Shown here piece after piece: positions 35,060 to 45,967 of a stretch of 64,000 nucleotides of DNA; position 1 is the first letter of the stretch; each line of letters begins with the position of its first letter. The notes under the pieces are model-generated. The model was not told the origin of the DNA, searched no databases, and saw nothing but the letters and a program-made list of their open reading frames with translations. Origin of the DNA: Pyrocephalus nanus. Taxonomy: Eukaryota; Chordata; Aves; Passeriformes; Tyrannidae. The translations under genes were made by a program, and so were the position numbers. Where the stretch lies: the NCBI GenBank assembly GCA_038380795.1, contig CM076271.1, positions 20,227,001 through 20,291,000 on the forward strand. Direction: 5' to 3'.

Positions 35060-35218
35060 GGGCATGGCCATGGCCCCAAGGCTGCCAGAGCTCAAGGAGT
35101 GCTTGGAGAACACCCTCAGGGACAGGGGGGGATTGTTGGGGTGCCTGTGCAGGGTCAGGGCTTGGACTGGATGATCCTTGTGGGTCCCTCCCAGCTCAGG
35201 ATGTTCCATGGATCTGTG
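35060..35218 (+). mobile_element. CR1 LINE, 3' end
   Basis: Plus-strand CR1: GGCCCCAAGGCTGCCAGAGC, GTGCTTGGAGAACACCCTC, GATTGTTGGGGTGCCTGTGC, GGACTGGATGATCCTTGTGG, GTCCCTCCCAGCTCAGGATG. It has the same end type as the long copy at 22086-22630 and also shares that copy's GGCTGCCAGAGCT block. Confidence 0.92.
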
Positions 35219-35736
35219 AAAGGCTGCAGAACTTGCACCTCACTCCTGAGTAGAATCTGACTGACTCAGCTGGAGATACCAGTTGTCCTGCTGTCTCCAT
35301 ATTCCTGGTTGTCCTAAATATATTGGGAACACTTGGTTCCTTAATTTGGTCTATTAATAAATATAATTCTTGCTGATACGAACAAAAATAAGTATAAAAG
35401 CGAGAGCAAGTGCTGCCTTATTCCTGCTCCATTGGCTGTACTCCACACTGGATTAGCTGGGAGGGTGCAGCAAAATCCTCCTTTACATCAGCACTGGGGA
35501 CAGGAATCCTGTTCTCTGCCAGAGAACTATTTGCTTGGTGTTGGGTATTTGCAGGGCATGGACTGCCATGATATTTGTGACACAGCACAGTGACTGCAGG
35601 GCCTGAGGGTACAGCAGGGGCTCCAAATGTCTGAATTTGCAAATGCATTAATTATTGTCATTATTGTTGATGTTATGGTTGTTCCTGTTGTTGGTTTGGG
35701 TATTATTATTATTATCATTACTATTATTATTTACTG
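35219..35736. other. Unique DNA ending in an ATT/GTT-rich tract
   Basis: The last 100 bp (about 35640-35735) are repeats of ATT, GTT and TTG triplets, ending in (TTA)n with ATC and ACT interruptions. They directly abut the 5' truncation point of the next CR1. No gene is seen. Confidence 0.6.
35698..35733. repeat. (ATT)n microsatellite at a CR1 junction
   Basis: GGGTATTATTATTATTATC-type array with single-base interruptions, immediately 5' of the CR1 copy starting at 35737. It may be a pre-existing target site, or it may have been produced at the junction. Confidence 0.85.
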
Positions 35737-35930
35737 TGAGGGTGGGCAGGCCCTGGCACAGGGTGCCCAGAGAAGCTGTGGCTGCCCCTGGATCCCTGGA
35801 AGTGTCCCAGGCCAGGTTGGATGGGGCTTGGAGCACCCTGGGCTGGTGGAAGGTGTCCCTGCCCATGGCAGGGGTGGCACTGGGTGGGCTTTAAGGTCCC
35901 TTCCAATCCAAACCAGTCTGGGATTCCATT
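35737..35930 (+). mobile_element. CR1 LINE, 3' region
   Basis: Well-preserved plus-strand CR1 of about 195 bp. It starts TGTGAGGGTGGGCAGGCCC and runs through GGTTGGATGGGGCTTGGAGC to TTCCAATCCAAACCAGTC and GGGATTCCATTA. It retains the 11 bp that other copies have lost in this region. Confidence 0.95.
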
Positions 35931-37033
35931 ATACAGCCATATCTTGCAAATAAAAGGTTATTGATTCCCTTGCTGGAAAGAAGGGAAGAGGAGAAGAAAG
36001 AAGTCTGCCAGATATTTTTTTTTTATAAATTGTTTTCCATTGGTTCTGCTTTCCTGGAGAGCATTAGGAATAATCCCTTGTCAGGGTGCCAGGGAGCTGC
36101 TGCTCCAAATGCAGCATAATGAAGTGGGCAGTATCTGCAGAGGTGCACAGGCATTAAAACTGCTTAAATGAGAGCAAACTACAGAGTGAAATTTTGGAAG
36201 GGCACTGGGGAATTTTATTTTCTGCATGGCTGAGAGGACAAAGGCCTTGAACAGTAAATACTGGTGACAAGAGCTGTAGGACAGGACGTGCTGCACTCCT
36301 TGAGTGCTTCTCTTCCAGCAGTATTGGTAACCCATCACCTCAGCGTTGTAGCCAGTCCCAACTTAATGCCAACTAAAAAATAATAACAGAGGAAATAAAT
36401 AGGTTGGAGCTTAATGAGGAGGAAAAAACGTAATTACAGGAACAGCTTTAATTGATAAAGGCAACATTGAGGTAACAGAAGCTCTGCTTCTCATCAATAC
36501 AGGGTTTAGTATCATCTATCACCTACAAACTGATCACTGAGCTGCCTTTGCCAAGGCAGCCCTTTATTTGCTGGTGTTTTGCACTGTTGTGTTTGTATTT
36601 AACATACAAATATGGGTACAGAGTACCTGGTTTTTGTTACTGGTTTGTTTGTTTGGTTTTTTTAGGGACTGTTGTCCTATTGAAAAGCAAGAGAGAGCAG
36701 ACAGCCATGTAAGCAAAAGGAGCAAGACTGATCAGAGTCAAGCTGTCGTGCCCTCAAAAAACCCAGCAGCTGATTAGTATTGATTAGGTCAAGGTGACCT
36801 ATTCTAACAATACACTTCTTAGGATCTCAAATTCGAAATAATTGTGGTAAATAAGGTTAATAGAACCCATTTGCTCCTCCCCAGTAACACTGTGATTGTT
36901 CATACCACTGGGTTCACACTGGAGAATAAATTACTGGCCAGTCAAACACAGTGGGAGCACAGACAGGAAACTCCTACCCCTCCTCTCTGATATGATCTTT
37001 CCTTCCTCCAAGGATGTGCAGTGGGATATTAGT
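35931..37033. other. Unique non-coding DNA, possibly with a conserved element
   Basis: The 36360-36560 part is AT-rich with AACGTAATTACAGG, TTTAATTGATAAAGG and related homeodomain-type cores, low repeat content and no open frame. It resembles a conserved non-coding element by style only. Confidence 0.4.
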
Positions 37034-37198
37034 TTGCCCAGAGAAGCTGTGGCTGCCCCTGGATCCCTGGAAGTGTCCAAGGCCAGGTTGGAGCACCCTG
37101 GGCTGGTGGAAGGTGTCCCTGCCCATGGCAGGGGTGGCACTGGATGGGTTTAAAGGATCCCTTCCAACCCAAACCATTCTATGATTCTGTTCTATGAT
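37034..37198 (+). mobile_element. CR1 LINE, 3' end, with 11-bp internal deletion
   Basis: Plus-strand CR1 truncated exactly at TTGCCCAGAGAAGCTGTGG and ending TTCCAACCCAAACCATTC, TATGATTCTGTTCTATGA. Where most copies read AGGTTGGATGGGGCTTGGAG, this copy reads AGGTTGGAGC. The loss lies between two TTGGA direct repeats. The minus-strand copy at 39397 has the same deletion. Confidence 0.95.
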
Positions 37199-39396
37199 AA
37201 GGAAGACAAAATGGGAGGTAATGGTGTGCTGTGATGTATTTCCAGCATCTGATGAATGAACATAACAGGACAGATTTTTATTCTGGTTAATCTGAATAAA
37301 ATGCACACCTTATGATGCTCTCAGGCTTTAGTTATTAAAACAACCTGCTTTGGCAAAAAAAGGCACTCTGTGTCTTAGACCCCACCTATCTTTTAATCTC
37401 ACTAATCTTGCTCTCACTTCCCCTCTGTTTTACACCTATTGCCTTCATTCTTTCAGATTACAACATGTTTGTGGTCTCTGGAATGATCCACAGCTCGCCA
37501 AGGCACACATTCTGTTCTCTAGGAAAAAGCAAAAGCAGCTCCTGATGTCTCATTAACTTGAGCAGATCCTGTGTGACACCGTGGGGAGGAACCTGCTGTG
37601 TCCAGGGCAGGACCTGCCAGGCTGAGCCTCTCCCAAACGGCTGCTATTGATGAGCAAACAAAGAGGGTCGGCCAAGGTGATGGTAAACAGTAAATCTTAG
37701 TGCATGCTTTGCTTGGGCAAACAAGGGATTAGCTGCTGAGTGTTCATCCAGCTTAGTTGAGACCATTAAAATTACCCTGGTATTTAAAACTACACAAGCT
37801 GAGGGAGATGCATATTCATTTTTTTCCCCCTGGGAAAGCCAGATCGTATTGAATCAATATTTAATTTTAGGGGACAGCCTCCAGACACTGAGAAATGGTG
37901 TGTGAGGCGCTCTCTGTCTCCTGGAGGAAGAAGTCAGGGGGCTGTTTGAGGTGAGCTCAGCCTTGTCAGCTGTGATGCTGTTTGCTCTCAATCATCTCCC
38001 GCTGTCCCCAGTGAGGGAACTGGAAGCAGAGGGGCTGCTCTCCCAGCTCCTCCTTCCTCTGCCCAGCACGGGGGGGGTTCACCTGGGCAAGGTAACATCA
38101 ATAATGCAGGACAGGGAGGCTGCTGTGCCAACTCTCATGCTTGGCCAGGCGAGGCTTTTCGGCTCAGTTTGCAGCTCCTGGAGCAGGGAAAGGATCCCCT
38201 TGTTGTGCAGAGCCTCTCCTGCTGTGACTGCTCTGAGTCCCCTCTGCTGCAGCCCCAGCCCTGGACAGGGTTTGTGCTTCACCTCGAAATTGCAGCTTTC
38301 CTCTTCCTTTTAGGCCTCTGTTCCCATCAGTTTGGGAGTGATGTGCACACCCCTGGCAGGACAGGAGTTACTCTGATGGGCAGTCACACCTCAGGTGTTG
38401 CTCTGAGCACATCCTGCTAGTGGAGCTTTTGTTCCCCAGCATCTCCATGTTTTATCTGCTCGCTTGGCAGAGGTGCCAGGCAGCACAATGAAACTCCTCA
38501 GGAAATGGAGACACAGAAGTTTTAATAAATGCAGGTTATCTAAAAGAGAGATTGTTTCATATTCACTTCAGGCATGTCAAGATGTTCCAGAGCTGAAAAG
38601 AGTAAAAGGAACGATGTGGATGTCAGGAGCACTGATAAATTAATTGTACACAGAGTTGAACCAAGTTCTTTAGCAGATTTTATACTGTAATTCATGTTCT
38701 ACAAGCACAGGAAGAATCATGAGAACTGCTGCTTGAGCCTGAAACAGCAATGGATGCTTCTGTAACAGCAAGTCTGGTAATGTACAGAATATCTGCTTTG
38801 CAGAAACAATCTGTGTCGTTGCATTTGCCCCAAAGGAGCTGCAGGCAGAGGATGATGCTGGAATCTCACCCTGCAAAGGTTGCTGAGGACTAAATAACAA
38901 CGCTGTGATTTAGGGCCCTGTGATGGGGCTCAGGGTATCCAGAGTACAAAGGAAGTCAAAGTGCTGTGGGCACAGTAATCACCTCCTTTGTCTTGGTGTG
39001 CCTGTGCTGTGGAGCAGATTTGGTGTTGCTGGAGTTAATAAATCATTCACTGGGGGAACAGCACCGTGGTCCTCACACAACATCATTAACAGGCCAGCCT
39101 GTGACTGCAGCAGGGAGAGGGTGCTTAATTAAAAGCAGGATGTTTCCAAAGGCTCAGAACTGTTTAGGTCACCATTTCAAGCATTTATGTACTGGAATGG
39201 TAATTTGGACTTTAGAAACTGAGAGCCATGGGGGGATCATGAAGTCCTGTGTCCCGAGGCAACAATGATGCTGGGCTTGGATCTATCCTGAATTCTGTAT
39301 TTCTGAGCACAGTGTTAAATCCAGATTCAGCCTCCCTGGGGAGAAAAGAACCTCTGCAAAAAGTACCAGTGGAGCTCTGTGTCGAGGCCTTGATGT
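37199..39396. other. Unique non-coding DNA, no gene seen
   Basis: Two kilobases without a recognised repeat. The segment around 37805-37875 (GATGCATATTC, GAATCAATATTTAATTTTAG) is AT-rich and element-like. Frames of up to 120 codons at 37.9-38.4 kb overlap in both orientations and carry no known motif. Confidence 0.5.
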
Positions 39397-39645
39397 CACA
39401 GAGTCATGGGATGGGTTGGGTTGGAAGGGACCTCAAAGCCCATCCAGTGCCACCCCTGCCCTGGGCAGGGACATCTTCCACCAGCCCAGGGTGCTCCAAC
39501 CTGGCCTGGGACACTTCCAGGGATCCAGGGGCAGCCACAGCTTCTCTGGGCACCCTGTGCCAGGGCCTGCCCACCCTCCCAGCCAGGAATTCCTTCCCAA
39601 TATCCCATCTCTCCCTGCCCTCTGGCAGTTTGAAGCCATGAGAGT
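39397..39645 (-). mobile_element. CR1 LINE, 3' region, with 11-bp internal deletion
   Basis: Minus-strand CR1 of about 250 bp. On the plus strand it reads CACAGAGTCATGGGATGGG, GGGACCTCAAAGCCCATCC, CCCAGGGTGCTCCAACCTGG, CCACAGCTTCTCTGGGCACC, TTCCCAATATCCC and TTTGAAGCCATGAG. It lacks the same 11 bp as the copy at 37034. Overlapping open frames on both strands here are repeat-derived. Confidence 0.95.
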
Positions 39646-42130
39646 GATACTGCAGAGTATTGCTCTGTTCTATGGGCACTTTGTGTTTAAATGCTTGTTT
39701 ATTAGAAACAGCAAAAAAGGAGTTTATGTGTTAATTTTATCTGGAGTTCTTGCCCGTGAATGAGTGAATGTCTTGACAAAAATTGTTCTCTTGAGTTTTC
39801 TACCTTCTCCCTCAGTGTCCCAGCTTTCCTCCTGTAATTATTCAGCTTTCTGACTCTGCACATCAGGTGTGGTAATGTGGGGGAGGAGGGAAGATGAACA
39901 GTTCAATTAATTAAGCCAAGTTGTAGCAGATCATCATCATTTTTCAAGGTGTCAATTGAGAGATCTCTGGGAGAGATGCAGATGAGCCAGGACCACCTGG
40001 GAATTCAGTCTCAGTTTCCATCACAGCATTTCAGAGAGCTTGGAAATACCTGTCAGGGTTTAATGTTAACCCCGCGAGAGCTGTGAAGAACATTTACAGA
40101 GTGTCCTGAAAGTGTTGATTTCTGTCCCTGCAATACAGAGACAGCCCAGTGAACCTCAAATTTTTTCAGCTGTTGTGCAGAGAGGATTTTTGTTGGGCTT
40201 TGATAAAGTAAGTCTTAAGCCAGGAATTTTGACATTAATTAAGACATGGAATGCTGCAGTTGGAGCAGTAAAGGAGAAGGCTGTAAAGCAAACCTCTCAC
40301 ATGAAGCACAGAAGGATAAATGTGAATTCTGTTTATTCTCTTTACATGTCCAGGTAAGAAAACTCTCTGAGTTTATGCCCAGCTTGGTTAATACAAAGCC
40401 ATACAAATTCTAGTTTGCATCTTTGCTTTGTCTAACCTGAAACCAGTCAGTCTGGACAGAAGTTAATGCACACCCTTGCTTTTAAAAAGCAGTGACACAG
40501 CTATTTCAACACCCTGGTTCAGCCCTTGGTGTGCACAGAGAGCTGAAGGACACTCGTGTCCTCCTGCCTGTCCACAGCTCCATGATGGGAAACTTCTGGA
40601 TTTTCCAGTCTTAGGGACTGGAAATGTCCAGCAGCTTTTCATCCCAGAGTCATATTTGAAGGACTGTAGTCTGCAATCTTCCTCAGGGCTCCCTTTAGGA
40701 AATTATTCTGCATGGATATTTTTGAGTATTTTAGAAAGAAAATATTCTTGAATATTTTTTATCTCTTTTGAGAGCCAGGAGTCCCTGCAGCCCACATGAG
40801 GTACCCTCTGTCCCTCCTCTGGGAGGCTGTACAGCTGTGTGACCCCAGGTTTATTGGGTTTATTGCTTGATCACCATTTATTCTGCAGCTCTTTCTTCTT
40901 TCATCCCTGTTTATTCTGCAGCTGTTTCTTTGGTAGCAAATCAGGGTGGGGTGAGTTCACCTGGGAGGAGGGTGCAGTGGGGCAGCCCAGGGGTGTTGGG
41001 CTGGAGCTTGGGATTTCTCTGCAGTGAGGAGTCACAAAAAGAGACTTTTCTGGGACTCTGGAGGCTGCTGGAAGGAGCAGGAAATGGGAGTGGAATGAAA
41101 TTATGGAAGAGGTACATTTATTTATATGTTTATTTCTCCATTTTTTCATCTTTACAGAGTTCTGTTGTTGTGGGTTTCTGTCTTAGTACAAGAGAGGGGA
41201 ATTTCTTTAGTGTCCTTCCAGAAGGTTTTATCTCTGCCCTGGCTGACTCAGAGCCTTGTACAGTGACTTTTATTTTAATTAATCCACTGTGGAAAGACTG
41301 GGGAGTGCAGGGCTCGCTGTCCAGGGGCTGCTTTAGCAGGAATATGTTTTGCTAAATTGCAGCCCACTGGGTACAAGCATTGTCTGCCACCTCTCTGGTG
41401 TTCATCTGATATTTGGTAACAAGGTGTTCTTGCCTTTTCAAGGGCTGTGGTTCCTCTCAGATATCACAACCCTTGATTTTTCAACCTTGGTTTTCAGCCA
41501 GTTTACTTTCCTTTTCTCCAACTTTTGTCTTACAGCAAAAGTGTTTCTTCTCTCTTCCTTGTTTATTTACTGGCACAAAATCCAGCTAATTTTCTAGTCT
41601 AAATAAGCAATTTTGTTTTAATCTCTTCCTCTCTTCCCACTTCTTGATCATCCATGCAATACTTGTATACACTGAAATTCATCTTTTCTGAGCAGAGATG
41701 TACAAAGTTATACATGATATTGAAAATTGAGTTCTTTGTGTTTCTGTCTATTGGAAAAATGATGTGTAATAGGATTTAACTTTTTTAATTGCAAATTCCC
41801 ATTCTACATGAACCATGCTTGGTTTCGTCTTCTTTTACTTCTTCCTGATGGGTTCCTGGTATTTAACAGAAATTCTTGTTGTTGCTTCCAAAGAACAATT
41901 TTTCACTTAACTCCAGACATGTTTCTCTGTCTCCAAATACAGCAGTAAAATTGAGTCATTTTGTGCCTTGGCATCGTGTGGTTTGAATTGGATTATTTGG
42001 TTTTGGAGAGTAATATTCTAATTGGATTTGGGGGAAATCTGATTTCTACTGACCTGGAGACTGGAGGTTTGTGGTGGATGGGGAAAGACTTGTTGCTTTT
42101 AGTGTTGTCCTCTTCAGTGATATATTTATA

Positions 42131-42138
<8 letters not shown>
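39646..42138. other. Unique non-coding DNA, no gene seen
   Basis: No repeat family is recognised except a 14-bp direct repeat (TTTATTCTGCAGCT) at 40877-40890 and 40910-40923. A 162-codon plus-strand frame at 40867-41355 crosses both copies. It has no recognisable domain and overlaps other frames. Confidence 0.5.

Positions 42139-42165
<27 letters not shown>
42139..42165. repeat. (TA)n microsatellite
   Basis: About 13 uninterrupted AT units, preceded by a looser TATATTTATATATATTTT stretch from 42121. It lies 25 bp from the 3' end of a minus-strand CR1. Confidence 0.93.
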
Positions 42166-42189
42166 AGTCTTTAACAGCACAGGTGCTTA

Positions 42190-42400
42190 TAGAATAGAAT
42201 CCCAGAATTGCTGAGGTTGGAAAAGACCATCAAGTCCAACCATCCCCCAGCACTGCTAAGGCCACCAGTGACCCATGTCCCCAGGTGCCACATCCCCATC
42301 TCTGTTAAATCCCCCCAGGGATGGGGATTCCCCCTGTGACAACCCTTTGGGTGAAGAATTTAATGCCTGATCAATATTCTAACTTGAGGCCGAAGATGAG
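42190..42400 (-). mobile_element. CR1 LINE, 3' region
   Basis: Minus-strand CR1: AGAATAGAATCCCAGAATTG, GGTTGGAAAAGACCATC, AAGTCCAACCATCCCCCAGC, CCAGGTGCCACATCCCC, CCTTTGGGTGAAGAATT. It has the same end type as 31701-31935. The 3' end retains two units of the AGAAT tail repeat. Confidence 0.93.
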
Positions 42401-42713
42401 GAGTTATAATTTAGATTATAGAGAACCCCTAGAAAAAGTGACGTAAACATTTTTTTTTTTCCTTCTTGATTTTCTAATTTGTCACAAGACAGATGTGCTG
42501 GATTTGGGCAGACTCTTGGGAACAAGTAAATAAGGGATATTTTACCAACTGGTAACAGCCCTTGAGCAGCTCTTAAATCTGAGCAGCTTCACCACTGCTT
42601 TTATTTGTAGCACAGATCAATGCCACTGATGTGCCTCACTGACTCCACACTAGACCTGCTGACTGGGAGGATCTGTGGCAGATAATACTCTCAATATTTG
42701 TCAAGCTAAAAAA

Positions 42714-42744
<31 letters not shown>

Positions 42745-42948
42745 CACCAACAAAAAAGCCTCCGCCAAACTTTTTGCCCTGTTGGCAGCATCAAGCTGGC
42801 AAGCTGTGCAAACCCCGAGGTTCTTGCCTGTGTGTGTGGATCTTGCTGGGTGTTGGGTGACCTGCTGGGCACCCCTGGGTGAGCTGCAGCCTCCAGGGCA
42901 GGCCAGGCTGTGCCCTGGGAAGGAGCCAGGAGTGGTGGGGAATCAAGA
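42401..42948. other. Unique DNA with a poly-A / A4C tract
   Basis: Contains the A-rich tract at 42709-42748. A minus-strand frame starting inside the next CR1 runs through this region and is not credible as a gene. Confidence 0.55.
42709..42748. repeat. Poly-A and (AAAAC)n tract
   Basis: An A-run of about 16 followed by AAAAC units and an A-rich tail. It could be the remnant of a polyadenylated insertion on the plus strand, but the upstream 60 bp show no known retroposon. Confidence 0.88.
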
Positions 42949-43108
42949 TTGCCCAGAGAAGCTGTGGCTGCCCCAGCCCTGGGAGTGTCCCAGGCCAGGT
43001 TGGACGGGGCTTGGAGCACCCTGGGCTGGTGGAAGGTGTCCCTGCCCATGCCAGGGGTGGCACTGGGTGGGCTTTAAGGTCCTTCCAACCCAAACCATTC
43101 TGTAACAT
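42949..43108 (+). mobile_element. CR1 LINE, 3' end
   Basis: Plus-strand CR1 truncated at TTGCCCAGAGAAGCTGTGG, the same position as the copy at 37034. It keeps AGGTTGGACGGGGCTTGGAG, so it is not a duplicate of that copy. It ends CTTCCAACCCAAACCATTCT with a short GTAACA tail. Confidence 0.95.
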
Positions 43109-44082
43109 AAAAGGGACGTGGGTTTTGTCAACTCTGCTGGTCATTCCCACCTGAGGACCATAAAGAGTTGTCCCCCTGGAGGTGTTCTATGGTTTTTCAT
43201 TGACACAGCATTTATTGTCTCTCTTGAATGGATCTGGTGAAGGCTGGACAAAATCCTCTTGTGCATCCCAAGCAGGAGTTTTTATGATGCTTTCACAACT
43301 CTGTCCTCAGCTGGGGATTCAAGGGCTGGTTTGATGGCAAGGGCTGCTTGAAAGGAGGAAAGAAACCCCCTGCTCAGTGCCACATTGACTTCTGGGGTGG
43401 CAGAGCTTCTGCTGCTCATCTCATTCCTCCAGAGGGACTTGGCAACTTGGAGAACATGAGGAGCTGTTAAAAATACAGGTGGATGGCAGGAAAACCTCCC
43501 CTCTCTCTGGGGCTGTGCCTGGTGCAGAGCACCCTCTGTCCCACAGGGTACAAATTCTGTCCTTTGGGAGGGAGAGGGGAGACAAGGTGGCAGTTAATGA
43601 TAACCCTGGGAAAAATCCTGGGGCTGCAGAAGGGGAGGTTGATGAGAGCAGAATACGGCACAGGAGCCACACAGGGGGAAATAAACCTTTTTCAAGGCTT
43701 TAATGAACAGCGCTGTTTACTCCCTTTTCAGAAGCAGAGAAACTAAAGCTGTTTGGCACCCTGGAAAAGCTCTCTTGTTTTGTAAACATCTTGCATTTCT
43801 CCTTTTATTTGCAAACTTGCTACTCAGTCACTCCGTGAGCTCTCAGTGCTCTGAACTCACTCTTTAGAGAAACAGGAGTTTGTGGATCTTGCATTTGCAG
43901 ATGTGTGCAGTTGTTATATCAGCCCTGGCTGTTATTTTGTTCAGCTTGTGCTCCTGCAGGACAGACTTTTGAAGGTGTTCTGGCCTGTGGCTCAGCCTGC
44001 CCAGCTCTGCTTCATCTGCTGCAAGTTGAATCATCCATGTATTTATTTACTGCATGGCAATTTTTCTCCTTTAATATTCCAT

Positions 44083-44140
44083 TGTCTAATTGCAGTTAAT
44101 TGCGGTTCTTAATCTTGCTAATTGCCACAAATCATGCTCT
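44083..44140. promoter_or_regulatory. TAATTGC cluster, putative enhancer
   Basis: Within 58 bp the sequence carries ATTGTCTAATTGC, AGTTAATTGCGG, TTCTTAATCTTGC and TAATTGCCAC. These are four homeodomain-type TAAT cores, three of them in the form TAATTGC. Even spacing and a lack of simple-repeat character make this one of the better enhancer candidates in the window. Confidence 0.35.
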
Positions 44141-44224
44141 GTCAGCCATCCCTTCTTTCAGTGGCAATAAGGCTGCTTTTTTCTCCTTGGAAGGTGCTCG
44201 TAGTTTAATCCCAGTGTCCCAGTA

Positions 44225-44677
44225 ATGAAGATTTACTGGTACAGGCCATGGAGAACTGTGTGGCTCTGTGGGAAAGCAGCACACTGGGTTAAAACTAAAG
44301 GACCAGAGAAGTCAGAGCCTGTAAAACACTTTATTGATGTGAATGGCAGGCAGTATAACTATAATTTTATGTCTAAACCAAGGTGGCTAAATGCAAGACC
44401 TTTAATTAAAGCCATTAAACCTGAGATGTTGCTGGCAGAGTGTCTGACAGGTGGAACGTTCCCTCCAAGCAATTACCATGTCAGGGGCCCTGCACTGGCA
44501 CCTCCACGGGCCTCCCACAGGAGTCTGATCTTTCCAGACTTTTCCTGCTCAGTGCTCTTGATTTCAGGGCTGATCAGCTGGTCACATCACCATATTCTCA
44601 TCTTGTATATGAACCTGGTCAAACAAGGCTCAGAATTCCATGTGAAATGTGGGTGTGAGCAAAGCTCTCCAGATTAA
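44225..44677 (+). other. Longest ATG-initiated frame outside repeats, unrecognised
   Basis: A 150-codon frame starting at a true ATG, with no overlap with CR1 or simple repeats. The peptide starts MKIYWYRPWRTVW. It has no signal peptide, known domain or obvious splice sites, and I cannot name a homologue. In 64 kb of this composition a single-exon frame of this size can arise by chance. I list it because it is the best simple ORF of the window, not because I believe it is a gene. Confidence 0.08.
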
Positions 44678-45868
44678 CGAGCTCTGGGCCAGCACAGGTT
44701 TGGAATTTGAACACTTGGTGTGTGAATGGCTTAGAAGTGTTGGGGGGACATCCTGGCTCTGAGGTCTCAGATAATTCCCAGGGAACAGAGAATATTTTTG
44801 TTTAGAGCAAATATTGAACTGGCACACTCTTCAGAATGCAAATTTACAGTTCAGCCCTGGGAAGAAGAGGAGAAAGAAATGAAAAGTCACTGAAAACGTT
44901 CTTTGAGACTGTGATGAGGCAAGTTAACAAGCGATGGGACTTGTAAGGAGATGACTCAAATCTGGTTTCCATGATTAAAACTGAGTGTATGAAATGCTGG
45001 AGTTGTAATTCACATCAGTGACACCCAGATTACCTGGCACAAATCACAGTTGTCTTTTGAAGGTTTGAGAAACAGAAGCAGGGGACGTTTCCCTGTAAGA
45101 GCTAATGTTTAAATTTCACTATAAAACTCACATTTCCATCCTGTGCCGTGGTGATTTCAGTCCCCTCAGAGAAAAGCCATGACCAGCCTGAACCTTTGCT
45201 TTCCAGTGGATGAACTTCTGCTGCTCTTCCTTTTGGATTTGCTGGTTCCCACACTGTGCACCCAGATATGTTTTCCTTGGTGCTGCTTTGCTTTTGGGCA
45301 AATATTCTCGTTGAGTGCATAAATAAGCAGAGCTCTGGAAAGCTCCCTGTGCTGGGGATGTGACTGCCCTGCCTGGGGGACTGATGGAGATTGGCAGGGC
45401 CACTGACATTTTGGTTCATTTGCCTGCAGGACCTTTGATCATTATGGGCTCAACCTGTGTTAAACATGACTTTTTGACTCGTGTAGAGGTTGGGAGAGGG
45501 AGATGTTGATATGGGAAAATTGCTGCTTGGCAGCAGAGAAGGCCTTTCCCTCCAACACTGACTCATTCAAACCACTGAGGAAGATGATTTGGGCAACTCT
45601 GACTTCCCCAGTATTTGAAAGCTTTTTTTTTTCTTCTTCATTTATTTACTTTTGCAACACCTTTAAATATTAATAAGATAAAATATATTTTGGGGTGAGT
45701 AATCTCTGTGCTCATCTAACTGGAAAGATGCTAAAAATGTTCAATCCTTGAAAATCAGTAAGTCTTGAGGAATTTTCAGGACAGTCAGTTTTATCTGAGG
45801 TCAGTCAGATATGGTACCTCTGAAGTAAATGTCATGCTAAAGAAAATACCTAAATATTTAGAATGAGA

Positions 45869-45967
45869 GAGTCACAGAATATCCTGAGCTGGAAGGGACT
45901 CACCAGGATCAGCCAGCCTGGCTGTGCCCTGCACAGGACACCCCAGCAATCCCACCAGGAGCCTCTT
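45869..45967 (-). mobile_element. CR1 LINE, 3' end fragment
   Basis: Minus-strand CR1: GAGTCACAGAATATCCTGAG, CTGGAAGGGACTCACCAGG, CTGTGCCCTGCACAGGACAC, CCCAGCAATCCCACCAGGAG. It is about 100 bp of the 'GATCCTTGTGGGTCCC' end type. Confidence 0.9.

Larger units (their letters stand above)
43109..45868. other. Unique non-coding DNA, including a candidate conserved element
   Basis: No gene is recognised. The TAATTGC cluster at 44083-44140 and the 150-codon frame that begins about 85 bp further on are described elsewhere. ATGCAAAT occurs at 44836-44843. The remainder is unremarkable. Confidence 0.5.

Noticed and set aside
39396..39679. Overlapping open frames on both strands, 68-130 codons
   Set aside because: They lie in a CR1 3' region. 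The same peptides recur at every copy, which shows that they are translations of a retrotransposon's untranslated end.
42709..42748. A16 plus AAAAC tract as a SINE tail
   Set aside because: No tRNA- or 7SL-like head occurs in the preceding sequence.
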